Origin: Mauremys mutica | Lineage: Eukaryota > Chordata > Testudines > Geoemydidae | Reading direction: 5' to 3' | NCBI RefSeq assembly: GCF_020497125.1 | Contig: NC_059075.1 | Location: forward strand, 28,432,003 to 28,496,002 | Length of the DNA stretch: 64,000 bases | In this document: positions 55,601 to 63,418 of the stretch, piece by piece | How positions within the stretch are numbered: position 1 is the stretch's first letter | Layout: every line of letters starts with the position of its first letter | Notes under the pieces: model-generated | Told to the model about the DNA's origin: nothing | The model's database searches: none | What the model saw: only the letters and a program-made list of their open reading frames with translations | Program-made: the position numbers and the translations under genes

Positions 55601-57969
55601 GTGCAATACCACTTATCAGAAACCACCTGTTCCCCACCTGAGGAAATCTGTCATGGGTCTTCAGTCAAATCTTCTCTATGGGCTAGTGGAAACAATGCAA
55701 ACAAATTTCTCAATAATCACCACAGCATGTTATGTTGTCAGGAATGAGTCTGCCGTGCACTGTGACATCTGATTGAAATGTTTTACCATTTTCTTGCATT
55801 TCTCTTTGGACAGTTCAATCAATTTATATCTGCCAAGATTCTCTGTTCATGGAAGATTTGACTTAAAACAAATTCTTTATAGACTGGGCATCAGAAATGT
55901 ATTCACTAATGAAGCTGACCTGTCTGGAATTACTGGGCAGCCTAGGCACAAGATTTCAGAGGTAAGTTAGGTTTCTTTCTGTTTAAAGGATCCATGGTAA
56001 CTGATATCTTTACAAATGTTTCCTAGAGGAAACCCACATAAAAGGGCTTTGCTCTGTATGAAAAGCAGGGACTGAGGGATGGAATATTCAGCCCAAACTA
56101 GCTAGGTTGCCTGTGCAGTTGTATATGCTGTAACTTGCTGTGATGCAACATTTTTGGCCCAGCAGAGTTTTACAGTGCATGGGGCCACTTTACTTACTGC
56201 ACACTTGAGCAAATCTCTCTCTCCCTTCCCCCACTTCCCAGAGAAGACCCCATGGCCAGCTTCCCCTTGATAAGAAAGGGGGTACAAAGTGCTGTTTTTC
56301 AGAGCTTCTGTTGCTTCTGCTGCCTGTGCATAGCTTCCTTTGCCCCTCCCATTATTAAAAACACTGGGTTCAGTTCTGTAAGGTGCTCTGAACAGCTGGG
56401 CAAAAAATAGGTTCTTTGGTTTACTGGCAATTCTGAAGTTTGCCAGTAAAATCAGGGGATAAACATAATTTCAGGTCAAACTCACAACAACATTTTTGAG
56501 AAAGCAAGAAGTGAGAAAAGTTGTTCTTGTTTGACTGAAACATTTCACTCAACCAGATTTGAAACCTTTTGTTTCCCTTTACAGCATTTTAATAATTGGA
56601 GATATACCAATCTCCTAGAAGTGGAAGGGACCTTGAAAGGTCATTGAGTCCAGCCCCCTGCCTTCACTAGCAGGACCAATTTTTGTCCCAGATCCTTAAG
56701 TGGCCTCCTCAAGGATTGAACTCACAACTATGGGTTTAGCAGGCTAACGCTCAAACCACTGAGCTATCCCTCCCCCCTATTTAATAAATTAAAAAAAAAA
56801 AAGAGGATTTTGAAACAAAAAAGCCATTTTGAATTGAAAAAATCAAAACATTTTGATTTTTGATTTTTTTAGAAAATATTTTTAAACACACAATTTGTCA
56901 ACCTTGGCATGCATTTTCAAACTATTTCAGTGTCACCAAATCTACATTTTTCACTGAAAAAAGTTTTGGTCCAAAATTTTCTCCCAGTTAGAGAAGCACC
57001 CTTAGCTCCTGTTAGCTTCAGTACCAGCCCCTTGCAGACCATTACAGTTCAACCCATGTTCAGTCCATTTGGATTGTCAGTCTGAGAGCCTTACAATTAT
57101 ACCTTACGTGCAGGGTACATTCCATTAGTTAACACTGAACTCCTGTTAAAAAACAATACAGAAACCCTGAACCACCCACAAATGAACAGATGTAATCTAA
57201 TGAATCCAGCTCTATAAATGTCTCTCAGTGTGGTAAGGACCAGCTTGTGCCCTTTTCTGCCCCAAAGCCATTTTATCTATGCAACTTCTGATGCTGTTAA
57301 CATACAAGACATATGCAAGGAAAACAATCTGTACCCCTCAAATCTATTTTCTTTCCACTCTTTTTCTCACTTGTGAACTATTACTCCACTATATAAATTT
57401 GCCAAACAACTGGGTGTAATTCTGCTCTCACATTGGTTTTACACTAGTGTAACCCCACTGACTTCAGTGAAATTGCTCCTGATTTACATCGGGGTAAGTG
57501 GGAGGAGAATCGGGGCCAGTGCTTGTGATAGTAGTATGAAATAGTGATTATGGGAATGGCTTCTTTTAAGGATGAGGTGATTTTGATTCATGCAGATCAC
57601 CAATTTTTCTTGCTGGGTTTGCAGCAGCCCTTTTGGTTTGTGGGGTTCACTCACACCTGTTGCTCATTCTTTAGCAGTTATTTCTCTAAGCACTTTTGGT
57701 TTAAAAACAATCAAGCTCATATTCAGAAACCTGCTTGCAGTCCACACCCAGAACGGTAATGTTTGTTGATTTCCTTGTAGGCTATCCATCAGGCCATTGT
57801 GAATGTGGATGAGAATGGCACTGAAGCTTCAGCAGTCTCTACTATGGAAATAGTGCCAATGTCTACACCTACTATCCTTAGATTAAATAGACCCTTCATG
57901 TTGGTAATACTTGAAGGTAATAATAACATACTCTTTGCTGGCAAAATCTCGAACCCTGCGGAACAATAG
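43022..57969 (+). CDS. SERPINA1-like: Secreted clade A serpin (alpha-1-antitrypsin-like), four coding exons
   Basis: Joined exons 43022-43676, 51043-51316, 55814-55961 and 57781-57969 give 421 residues; every junction has GT/AG sites and matching phase (1, 2, 0). Exon sizes (274 and 148 bp for the middle pair) match the clade A plan. Residues 1-16 ([16 protein letters not shown]) look like a signal peptide, so the product should be secreted, probably to plasma. Serpin landmarks: [20 protein letters not shown] (helix B), [27 protein letters not shown] and LFAGKISNP at the C-terminus. The hinge is [16 protein letters not shown], placing P15 Gly at 372, P1 Met at 386 and P1' Ser at 387. The loop has the same length and Met-Ser bond as alpha-1-antitrypsin, so elastase-type serine proteases are the expected targets. 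N-glycosylation sequons at 23, 27, 222 and 371. It appears intact. Other clade A members cannot be excluded; neighbouring cluster genes lie outside the window. Confidence 0.9.
43820..44000. repeat. AT-rich dispersed repeat (GAGCTGATCA family)
   Basis: AGAGCTGATCAACACATTTTC, AATTTTCTGATTGAAAG and a reverse-sense segment. Same style as 27668-28015. Confidence 0.5.
44101..45525 (-). mobile_element. CR1 LINE, 5'-truncated, antisense in serpin intron
   Basis: The + strand begins with the reversed CR1 end TCATAGAATCATAGAATATC and continues for 1.4 kb. On the - strand, segments read [48 protein letters not shown] (catalytic FADD) and [10 protein letters not shown] through [17 protein letters not shown]. 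At least one stop (at about 45064) and frameshifts break it. The element ends near 45525 inside the finger region. Confidence 0.9.
45526..46084. other. Serpin intron, nothing recognised
   Basis: AT-rich sequence without recognisable repeat borders or coding content. Confidence 0.4.
46085..46413 (+). mobile_element. CR1 LINE 3' end, different subfamily
   Basis: GGCAATGGGTTCAAAGTACC, TTAGATTAAATCTCAGGAAA, GGAACAGGCTGCCTCGGGAG and the end CTCTATGATTCTATG. The coding part is too short and mutated to name residues beyond a general match to the CR1 C-terminus. Confidence 0.7.
46578..46600. repeat. (CAA)n microsatellite
   Basis: Seven CAA units. Confidence 0.9.
46601..47585. other. Serpin intron, nothing recognised
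   Basis: Open frames on the - strand at 47063-47498 have no domain, and no splice context supports them. Confidence 0.4.
47586..47745 (+). mobile_element. Cry-type SINE, 5' end slightly truncated
   Basis: GTGGTTTGAGCATTGGCCTG, TTATGAGCTCAATCCTTGAG (B box) and the CR1-like tail GGTCCCTTCCAACCCTGATA then TTCTATGA. The A-box region is cut short. Confidence 0.8.
48165..48345 (-). repeat. MIR-like SINE remnant
   Basis: On the - strand CTCAGCTATAAAACTGGCAT and GACTCTGAGGCCTTGTGCAA recall the MIR core; flanked by AATAATAATGAC text at the 3' side. Confidence 0.55.
48400..48615. repeat. AT-rich dispersed repeat (GAGCTGATCA family)
   Basis: TTAGAGCTGATCAGAAAATA at the left, TTTTCCATGAAAAACAG and AAAATTGTCAACAACTCC at the right, in partly inverted arrangement. 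Confidence 0.5.
48805..49445. repeat. AT-rich dispersed repeat, long copy
   Basis: GAGTTGGTCAGGAATTTTCC to TTTTTAACCAGCTTCAC, with GGGAGTTGTAGTCCAGCCAG and ACTACAGCTCCCATGAGACA near the centre as an inverted pair. Probably one foldback element about 640 bp long. Confidence 0.5.
49652..49687. repeat. (TA)n(CA)n microsatellite
   Basis: TA units followed by ACACAC units. Confidence 0.9.
50157..50652. repeat. Large imperfect inverted repeat in serpin intron
   Basis: The left arm (50157-50396) and right arm (50397-50652) are reverse complements with scattered mismatches: CCAAGCAGCATGTAAGCTGG, GGTAGAGGAGTTTTCAGCCC and CTTGGCTGAAGTCCATCCCC on the left pair with GGACTTCACCCAAGTG, GGGCTGAAAACTCCTCTACC and CCAGCTTTCATGCTGCTTG on the right. 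There is almost no spacer. To the left, a - strand frame extends from the arm to 49855 (142 residues, no domain recognised) without a counterpart on the right. I could not define target duplications. Confidence 0.8.
51043..51316 (+). CDS. SERPINA1-like: Serpin coding exon 2 of 4
   Basis: Acceptor CATAAG ends at 51042; the first codon completes to Ala, then [17 protein letters not shown]. Contains [30 protein letters not shown] and [10 protein letters not shown]. Donor GTAAAA at 51317. 274 bp. Confidence 0.92.
51533..51809. mobile_element. Harbinger-type MITE in serpin intron
   Basis: Ends GGCTTGTCTACACATATAG and TGTAGTGTAGACCAAGCC are inverted repeats. A second inner hairpin GGGGTGTGGATTTTCCACAC CCC-type lies at 51739-51765. 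Flanking trinucleotides do not form a clean TWA duplication. Confidence 0.7.
51810..53275. other. Serpin intron; AT-rich repeat piece at 52370-52475
   Basis: TTTTCACAAAAACTTTCACTG and TGTTTTTCATTGAAACTCC at 52390-52450 belong to the AT-rich dispersed family. Otherwise nothing recognised. Confidence 0.45.
53278..53466. mobile_element. Tc/mariner-like MITE, 189 bp
   Basis: CACCTCTACCCCGATATAAC at the left; ATTATATCAGGGTAGAGGTG at the right; TA precedes the left end (53276-53277), TT follows the right. Internal ATAACACGAATTCAGATATA and a G-rich centre match 10034 and 11161 copies. Confidence 0.75.
53565..53745 (+). repeat. MIR/CORE-SINE
   Basis: GTGTGATCTTGGTCAAGTCA, CTTGACCTCTTTGTGCCTCA and GTTTCCCACCCACAAAATGG are the diagnostic MIR core; the tRNA-like head lies at about 53568-53620. 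Confidence 0.8.
53757..53854. mobile_element. 98-bp MITE flanked by 9-bp direct repeat
   Basis: AGAGTGACCGGACATCC at the left and TTCTGGTCACCCT at the right; flanks GTTGAGATT at 53748-53756 and 53855-53863 are identical. Same family as 62117-62238. Confidence 0.75.
53864..55087. other. Serpin intron, nothing with clear borders
   Basis: Old dispersed repeat text at 54525-54690 (GGCCAACATTTTCAAAAGGG, CTTTTGAAAATCTTGGC) and 54890-54960 (AGTCAATGAGAATCTTCCCA). No coding sequence. Confidence 0.45.
55091..55386. mobile_element. Harbinger MITE with TTA duplication, 296 bp
   Basis: Ends GGCCACGTTTACACTTACC and TTAGTGTAGACCAGGGC; TTA on both sides (55088-55090 and 55387-55389). Rich in TTCGAA/GTTCGAAC motifs, like the subterminal parts of the 4.8-kb element at 28844. 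GC-rich with many CG pairs, which suggests a young insertion. It ends 424 bp before the serpin exon at 55814. Confidence 0.85.
55395..55605 (-). repeat. MIR-like CORE-SINE, antisense
   Basis: TCTGAGCACCTCCCAGACCT, ACACCCCTGTGAGGCAGAGC, ACAGATAGGGAGCTAAGGCA and GAGATTCTAAGTGACAGGG are the reversed MIR-like core and head. Confidence 0.7.
55814..55961 (+). CDS. SERPINA1-like: Serpin coding exon 3 of 4
   Basis: Acceptor TCTCTTTGGACAG; reads [40 protein letters not shown] and ends HKISE. Donor GTAAGT at 55962. Exactly 148 bp, the size of the equivalent exon in clade A serpins. Confidence 0.92.
56450..57000. repeat. AT-rich dispersed repeat with nested SINE
   Basis: AT-rich text of the GAGCTGATCA family lies on both sides (CATTTCACTCAACCAGATTT on the left; GCCATTTTGAATTGAAAAAA on the right) of the SINE at 56597-56779, indicating that the SINE inserted into it. 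Confidence 0.45.
56597..56779 (-). mobile_element. Cry-type SINE, variant tail
   Basis: On the - strand GGGATAGCTCAGTGGTTTGA, CATAGTTGTGAGTTCAATCC (B box) and GAGGAGGCCACTTAAGGATC, ending CTAGGAGATTGGTATATCTC rather than TTCTATGA. This is a different tail from the other SINEs here. Confidence 0.78.
57413..57525. repeat. Old palindromic amniote repeat
   Basis: GGTTTTACACTAGTGTAACC, CCACTGACTTCAGTGAAATT and CTGATTTACATCGGGGTAAG: the palindromic text of a widespread old repeat. Confidence 0.5.
57781..57969 (+). CDS. SERPINA1-like: Serpin coding exon 4 of 4 with reactive centre loop
   Basis: Acceptor TTTCCTTGTAG; reads [20 protein letters not shown], then [11 protein letters not shown] (reactive bond after Met) and the C-terminal strands to NPAEQ and TAG at 57967-57969. 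Confidence 0.93.
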   Translation, partial: AIHQAIVNVDENGTEASAVSTMEIVPMSTPTILRLNRPFMLVILEGNNNILFAGKISNPAEQ

Positions 57970-58019
57970 TTACTAAAGTTCTGTATGCATTAACTATGAG
58001 TAATTTACCACCACTGTTA

Positions 58020-58025
58020 AATAAA
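58020..58025 (+). promoter_or_regulatory. Poly(A) signal of the serpin gene
   Basis: AATAAA 51 bases after the serpin stop codon. Confidence 0.7.
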
Positions 58026-58677
58026 GAAACATTTTGATCTAATCAGTGTAGAGATGGCTTTAGAGGCCACCTTTTCCCTTCTAGTGTTGTATATTTTGCT
58101 TCACAACTGAGACCTTTAATAGATTTTAAATCACCATCACTACAGATTGGTTTGAGTTTGCATTTAAAAACAAAGAAAAGAAAAGACATTCAAGTTCAGG
58201 CAGAACTGTCAGCAGAGGTGAAAAGAGAAAATCCTTTGTAATGCTGAAAGCAGCAAAACATTTTCTGGAAAGTGAGGATCAGAAAAGATGTCGAGACCCC
58301 TCCTGTCCACCTCCTCACCGTGTACATTACATTTGTTTTGCATTCTCACTGACTGCCAAATTAGTCCGTTACACTTCTTTACCACTTACATCTGTTTTCT
58401 TACCAACCTGAGGGCTCAGTTTAGCAGATACCTATTAATAAATGTAGTACTTACTACCCTGAGTGACCCCATTGCTGTCAATGAGTCTGATAAATCATTG
58501 CCCTGTGGCCCCTTTGTGAAACCCAGGCGGGTGAAAAGGAGTCATAGAGAAGGTGTAAGGTCTCCCTGGAGAAGAACACTGACACCTCTGTATTGACCAT
58601 TTTAGGGCAGGACAGAGGCATGGCAGGATTGGGCCAGAGGAAGGAAGTGGCAGATCAGGAATGGGAGGAGGTGTGAC
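58026..58677. other. Downstream flank of serpin, no gene seen
   Basis: The open frame at 58288-58596 shows no domain or splice context. Confidence 0.4.
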
Positions 58678-58690
58678 CAGAGTAGAACTG

Positions 58691-58887
58691 TATCAGAGGG
58701 GTAGCCGTGTTAGTCTGGATCTGTAAAAGCAGCAAAGAATCCTGTGGCACCTTATAGACTAACAGACGTTTTGCAGCATGAGCTTTCATCGTTTTGCATC
58801 TGACGAAGTGGGTATTCACCCACGAAAGCTCATGCTGCAAAACGTCTGGTAGTCTATAAGGTGCCACAGGATTCTTTGCTGCTTTTA
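58691..58887. mobile_element. Penelope-end foldback unit with 13-bp target duplication
   Basis: Left arm: GGTAGCCGTGTTAGTCTGG, AGCAAAGAATCCTGTGGCAC, AGACTAACAGACGTTTTGC. Right arm: CTGCAAAACGTCTGGTAGTC and GTGCCACAGGATTCTTTGCT. The direct repeat CAGAGTAGAACTG flanks it at 58678-58690 and 58888-58900. Its arms match those of 7119-7307 nearly base for base, but here the full hairpin tip is kept. Confidence 0.82.
58791..58845 (+). ncRNA. Hammerhead-ribozyme-like motif in the Penelope end
   Basis: CTGACGA (58800-58806), one extra A, a 6-bp stem GTGGGT/ACCCAC with loop ATTC (58808-58823), GAAA (58824-58827), then a 3-bp mini-stem AGC/GCT around TCAT (58827-58836), enclosed by GTTTTGC (before) and GCAAAAC (after). 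This order follows the hammerhead core CUGANGA - stem II - GAAA - short stem III, which Penelope-like elements are known to carry. Against it: the extra A after the core, two unpaired bases (AT) before it, and a G at the expected cleavage position. It may be a decayed ribozyme. Confidence 0.4.
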
Positions 58888-58900
58888 CAGAGTAGAACTG

Positions 58901-60407
58901 TGCCCCAGCAATTCTGCATCCTTGAAGTGGCCTCTGTGCGGAACTGAATCAAAGTTAAGTTTAGGTCAGCCCTGGGCAGGGGCCCAAGTCGAGTTTTGGA
59001 TGCTTCCAAATTGGGGAAACACAAGCCATTTTCCCTATGTCCCCGAGTCAGTATTTTTGACAGTATAGGATGAATCTAACCCAGTGGAACCAATCATGGC
59101 AGTAAACATCACTCCAGTAGTAAATGTTTGCAGGATCAATCACTTACAGTCTATCTGTAACTTACATCGCATTTTACATAACTACATGTTTTGGCTGTGG
59201 TGTCTTGAAGTGGGCCCTGCCTGTTCCCAGATTGTACCTTCACAGAATATCTGCACTCAGCTCAACACCTGCTTTATATTTTATATAGTCACAGTTATAT
59301 ATGATTTCTCTTTAGTGTTATGATACAAAGGGTTCCAAGATCACTTATACTACAGATGCTTATTTATATATTTTTCTTACCTAAATTTTACCTTCATACC
59401 ATTTTACTCTTTTTTTCAGAAGATCTATCAATATTTTTTCTCCTATATTCATAATGATGGTATATTTTCTGACCTCTAGTTGCAGAAGAGGTAAATTACT
59501 GAGTGATTCTGTTAATGGGTATTGTATGTTATGATTTCCAGTCTTTATGTTTGGCCTTGAAATATACAGACAAGTTATTATGTTAGAGAAATGAAAATTA
59601 ATAAACATGAAATTTAAAAGTTTTTAATTGTACTATGTGATTTCGAACAGGAATTAAGCAATTAGGACATATGATGCAAACAGTCTAGCTAATCCAAGCA
59701 TCAACCAGCATTATATCTATGTGCTAATTAAGATCTCCATAGGGAGGTCTCTAGTGGACTTCATAGAGGCCTCTGATCTTTCCCATGTATGTATATATTG
59801 TTATTCTTTTTGGCCCAAGTGGTTAGCCAATATTTAGGGTCTTGCTGGTTGCTTTCATTAGGAGAAGTTACTGATGATAGATGTTTCTTTGATGCAATCC
59901 TTGTTATTTATAAAGAATGTACATAATCTCCTGTTTCTCCAAACATAGCAGGAAGCAAACAACAGGAGGCAGTTTCTTTGCTCACAGTTCTAAGCCTCTG
60001 TTCAGCTAGCACTCTGCCCAAAAAGTTCTCTCTTGGCTTTCTCTCAGGACCATGTTACCAATGCTTTTCTTGCTGTCTCATTGTTTTTCCTGCTACCTTA
60101 TCTGTCAGCTTTTTACTTCTTTCACACTAGATATAGCCCTTGCATTTGCAATTAGTCCCTAGTTTGGGAAAGCTGGCAGAGTGCCCTAAAGGTGGTCAGA
60201 TTCTGGGTCTGTCTGATCTCCTTTGGAAGCTGTTCCACAGCTGAACTTCCTTTTTTATGTCTGAACCCTCTCAGGAATTCTTGGAAAACTAGATAAGAGC
60301 AAAGATAAGTTTTATTCCCTTGCTCCTTCACAGAGCTCACATTCTTAGTTCTCCGCCTCTTCCCCTCCTCTTTCCTTCCTCCACCCTTACTTTCTATAGT
60401 GCATCCT
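58901..60407. other. Intergenic, no gene seen
   Basis: AT-rich unique-looking sequence. Short open frames only. Confidence 0.45.
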
Positions 60408-60578
60408 GGGGGGGATAGCTCAGTGGTTTGAGCATTGTCTTGCTAAACCCAGGGTTGTGAGCTCAATCCTTGAGGGGGCCATCTAGGGCAAAAATCTGTT
60501 TGGGGATGGGTCCTGCTTTGAGCAGGGGGTTGGACTAGATGACCTCCTGAGGTCCCTTCCAAGCCTGATATTCTATGA
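60408..60578 (+). mobile_element. Cry-type tRNA-derived SINE, full length
   Basis: GGGGATAGCTCAGTGGTTTG with A box TAGCTCAGTGG (60416-60426), B box GAGCTCAATCC (60459-60469), linker GAGGGGGCCATCTAGGG, then the CR1-like tail GGTTGGACTAGATGACCTCC and GATATTCTATGA. The best-preserved SINE of the window. The head could be mistaken for a tRNA gene, but it has no proper acceptor stem. Confidence 0.9.
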
Positions 60579-61375
60579 ATTGTAGTTACAGGAACCACCT
60601 AGGAGCAAACTTATAAATTGTTGCTATCTGCACCTAGCTAGAAACAACGCCCTGGACTGAGAATGCTCCTCTTGCATTCTTCTTCCTGGGTTCTGTAAAA
60701 CTGTGTTGTACCATAGAGATTGCCGCAGTCCTGGATGGAGTTGCTGATGTAGCTGTATCCTGACCCTCTGGTGGTTCTGAAGATGGGTATCAAGGCAGTG
60801 AACTGACCAAGGAAGCAGATTTCCAGGGGATTAGCGTCCGGGGGGATATGCTCACAGTGACCTCTCCCATTAAGGTGATGAGCTGCTGCTTTCTTCCAAA
60901 CTGGAGCCTTTGTAGTGCTGCCATCAGCAGTACCAGATACAGTGAGTTACAGTAAACCAGTCTCATGCTGATACTGAATCATTGTGGCCAGGTCCTCATC
61001 TGAGAGAAAGCAGAAAAGGTTTCTAGCAAAATAGAGGTGGAAGATGTTTTTCATCACTGATGCTACCCTAATCATCTAGGCTTAGTGAGGATAAAAAGGG
61101 AACCAGAGACATCTTCACACAAAATTTGATGAACATGGAGCAGACATGTTCAAAGTAAGGGAAGGAAATGTCCCAGCTTGCTGTTTGAGTGTTTCCCCCT
61201 CTCATCAGCATCTCTCCAGTCTTGCCAGACCAGCGTTTAAACCAGTTGTTCTTCATCTGGATGCTGATCTCCTTGAGGTTTGACATCTGTGCAGTGAGAG
61301 AGGCTGAGTCGATGGAAATTGACATATGCAACATCATCTTATTGTCCTATGGAATTAAGGATCCTCTGGTAATAA
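60579..61375. other. Unassigned, possible old repeat
   Basis: This interval and 61650-62106 read as one sequence interrupted by the hAT at 61376. Text such as GAAAGGTCAAGTAGTGTGAG looks like a decayed dispersed repeat, but I cannot name it and see no gene. Confidence 0.35.
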
Positions 61376-61641
61376 CAGGGGTGGCTCCAGGCCCCAGCAC
61401 GCCAAGCACGTGCTTGGGGCGGCATGCCGCGGGGGGCGCTCTGTCGGTCGCCGGGAGGGCAGCAGGTGGCTCCGGTGGACCTCCTGCAGGCGTGCCTGCG
61501 GAGGGTCTGCTGGTCCCACGGCTTTGGTGGAGCATCCGCAGGCACGCCTGCGGGAGGTCCACCAGAGCCGCGGGACTGGCGACCGGCAGAGCGCCCCCTG
61601 CCGCCGTGCTTGGGGTGGTGAAATGGCTAGAGCCGCCCCTG
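61376..61641. mobile_element. hAT-type MITE, 266 bp, strongly palindromic
   Basis: Termini CAGGGGTGGCTC and GAGCCGCCCCTG; perfect 8-bp duplication GGTAATAA at 61368-61375 and 61642-61649. The interior folds: GCGGGAGGTCCACCAGAG pairs with CTCCGGTGGACCTCCTGC, and AAGCACGTGCTTGGGGCG recurs near the right as CCGTGCTTGGGGTGG. Open frames inside are compositional. Confidence 0.9.
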
Positions 61642-61649
61642 GGTAATAA

Positions 61650-62106
61650 TCTGACTCGCATGGGTCTATCCCCTCTCAGGGATCCCATGTAGTTATTGAA
61701 GAGAAGGAGAAGGGATAGGATAGGTCCCCATGAGTCTCTACACATGAGCGTCTTTGGAGAAGAAGACAGTTGTCCATCATCAGTCTCTAGGTCCTGCTGG
61801 AGAGGAACAATTGGAGTCACTCTACTGCTGTGCTGACTGCTCTAGCTACTCCTGTAAATGGGCCATCTGTAATAAACAATGGACAGCTGTGCCAAAGGCT
61901 GTTGAAAGGTCAAGTAGTGTGAGCACTGAGATAAAGCCTCTGTGTACGGCAATGAGAAGATCGTATTTTAATGCTACATAAGGTCCAGTCCTGTATTTCT
62001 TGTGCACCCTAAACTCCTAATGACCTCAATGAGGTTCCTGTAACCCTGTGTTCAGGCACCAGAGGATGCACCATTGACCTCATGGGGAGTTTGGATGTGC
62101 AGGACT
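61650..62106. other. Continuation of unassigned sequence
   Basis: Resumes after the hAT; no coding sequence seen. Confidence 0.35.
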
Positions 62107-62116
62107 AGGCCTAATT

Positions 62117-62238
62117 AGTGTTGCCAGATAGCAACTGTGAAAAAACGAGACGGGGGTTGGGAGGTAGTAGGTATCTGTATAAGAAAAAGTCCCAACAAAT
62201 GGGACTGTCCCTTTAAAAACAGGACATCTGGTCCCCCT
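62117..62238. mobile_element. 122-bp MITE flanked by 10-bp direct repeat
   Basis: AGTGTTGCCAGATAGC at the left and CATCTGGTCCCCCT at the right; AGGCCTAATT on both sides (62107-62116 and 62239-62248). Same family as 53757-53854. Confidence 0.7.
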
Positions 62239-62248
62239 AGGCCTAATT

Positions 62249-63268
62249 TTATATGAAATTATATTCCAAGTATTGTTTTGGAGCAATAGAGTGAAATTCA
62301 CATATATCCCTGTTTGGAGTCAGCCAATCATCCCTAGGGGATTAGCGCAAACATGCTTTAAAAATGCAAACACATGAATTAACATGAGATAACTTATTTT
62401 TGATAAATAATTCCAGACTCAATTCAATTCAGACATGAATTAACAGTAACTCAGAGGGCCACTGGAAGCCATTCCTGCAGTGCATAGGACCAAATTCATT
62501 GGTGCAGTACAGGTGTAAATGAGAGCACAATTTTGTCCATTAAATCTGCATGCCTTGACAAAGATAATTCTCTGAATCACAACTCAGTGACTTGAATGGA
62601 GGTAATTAAAAGGGAACACTTGGTTAACTGCTCTTCCAATTAGAGGCATTTTTTATAGTAAGGAGTAACATATTTTTTTAATAATTTTTGGAGGTCTCAT
62701 TGTTTTTATTACTTACATGATTGGAGATGATAATTATTAGGTTACAGAAATAATTTTTTCCATATTTGTTGTAAGTACAATTTTTGTAATATCAGACTAT
62801 TATCCAATAGAATAGCATATGTCAAATGTAAACCAATCTATTTTTCAATAATGTTTTTTGTTTTTTCCTATGGGAAGTTATTCCAATGGAGCTCACTGCT
62901 GGAAGTTTTCCCCGATATTCATCCCAAATTTTTCCTATTTTTAATTTCATGTTATTACTCATCATTAAAACCCATTGTAGCAATCCTAAATAATTCTTCT
63001 CCTTCTTTGGTTTCATCTCTCAAATATTTATGAAATGTATGTCTTCTTCCTATATTTAAAAAAGAATCCCAAACAACCCTGAACAGTGCATGTAATGGGT
63101 AAGTGTAACAACTGCCATCTTGCTTATCATTCAGGACCTCCACATGAAGCATAAATCTTGAACTAATAGAATATAGTGCCTGATCCAAAGCCCTTTGTTA
63201 ATGTGTCTTCTCATTGGCATCAACAGGCTATGGATTGGTCCCAAAGCCCCCTACTTGACAGCTGTAGC
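62249..63268. other. Intergenic, no gene seen
   Basis: AT-rich; nothing recognised. Confidence 0.4.
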
Positions 63269-63390
63269 AGGGTTGCCAACCCTCTAGGATTGTCCTGGAG
63301 TCTCCAGAAATTAACAATTAATCTGTAATTAAAGACTCTGTGGTATGATGAAATCTCCAGGAATGTGGCCAACCAAAATTAACAATATTA
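63269..63390. mobile_element. Small palindromic MITE (GGTTGCCAACC family)
   Basis: AGGGTTGCCAACCCTCTAGG, TGTCCTGGAGTCTCCAGAAA and GAAATCTCCAGGAATG; the inverted relative is at 28228-28324. The right end is decayed. Confidence 0.6.
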
Positions 63391-63418
63391 AGCAGAACTA
63401 TAGCCTATGAGGATGATA

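Noticed and set aside
60408..60480. tRNA gene
   Set aside because: A and B boxes are present but there is no acceptor stem, and the CR1-like tail identifies a SINE.
61189..61692. 167-residue + strand frame
   Set aside because: Spans the hAT insertion at 61376-61641; the frame is coincidental.
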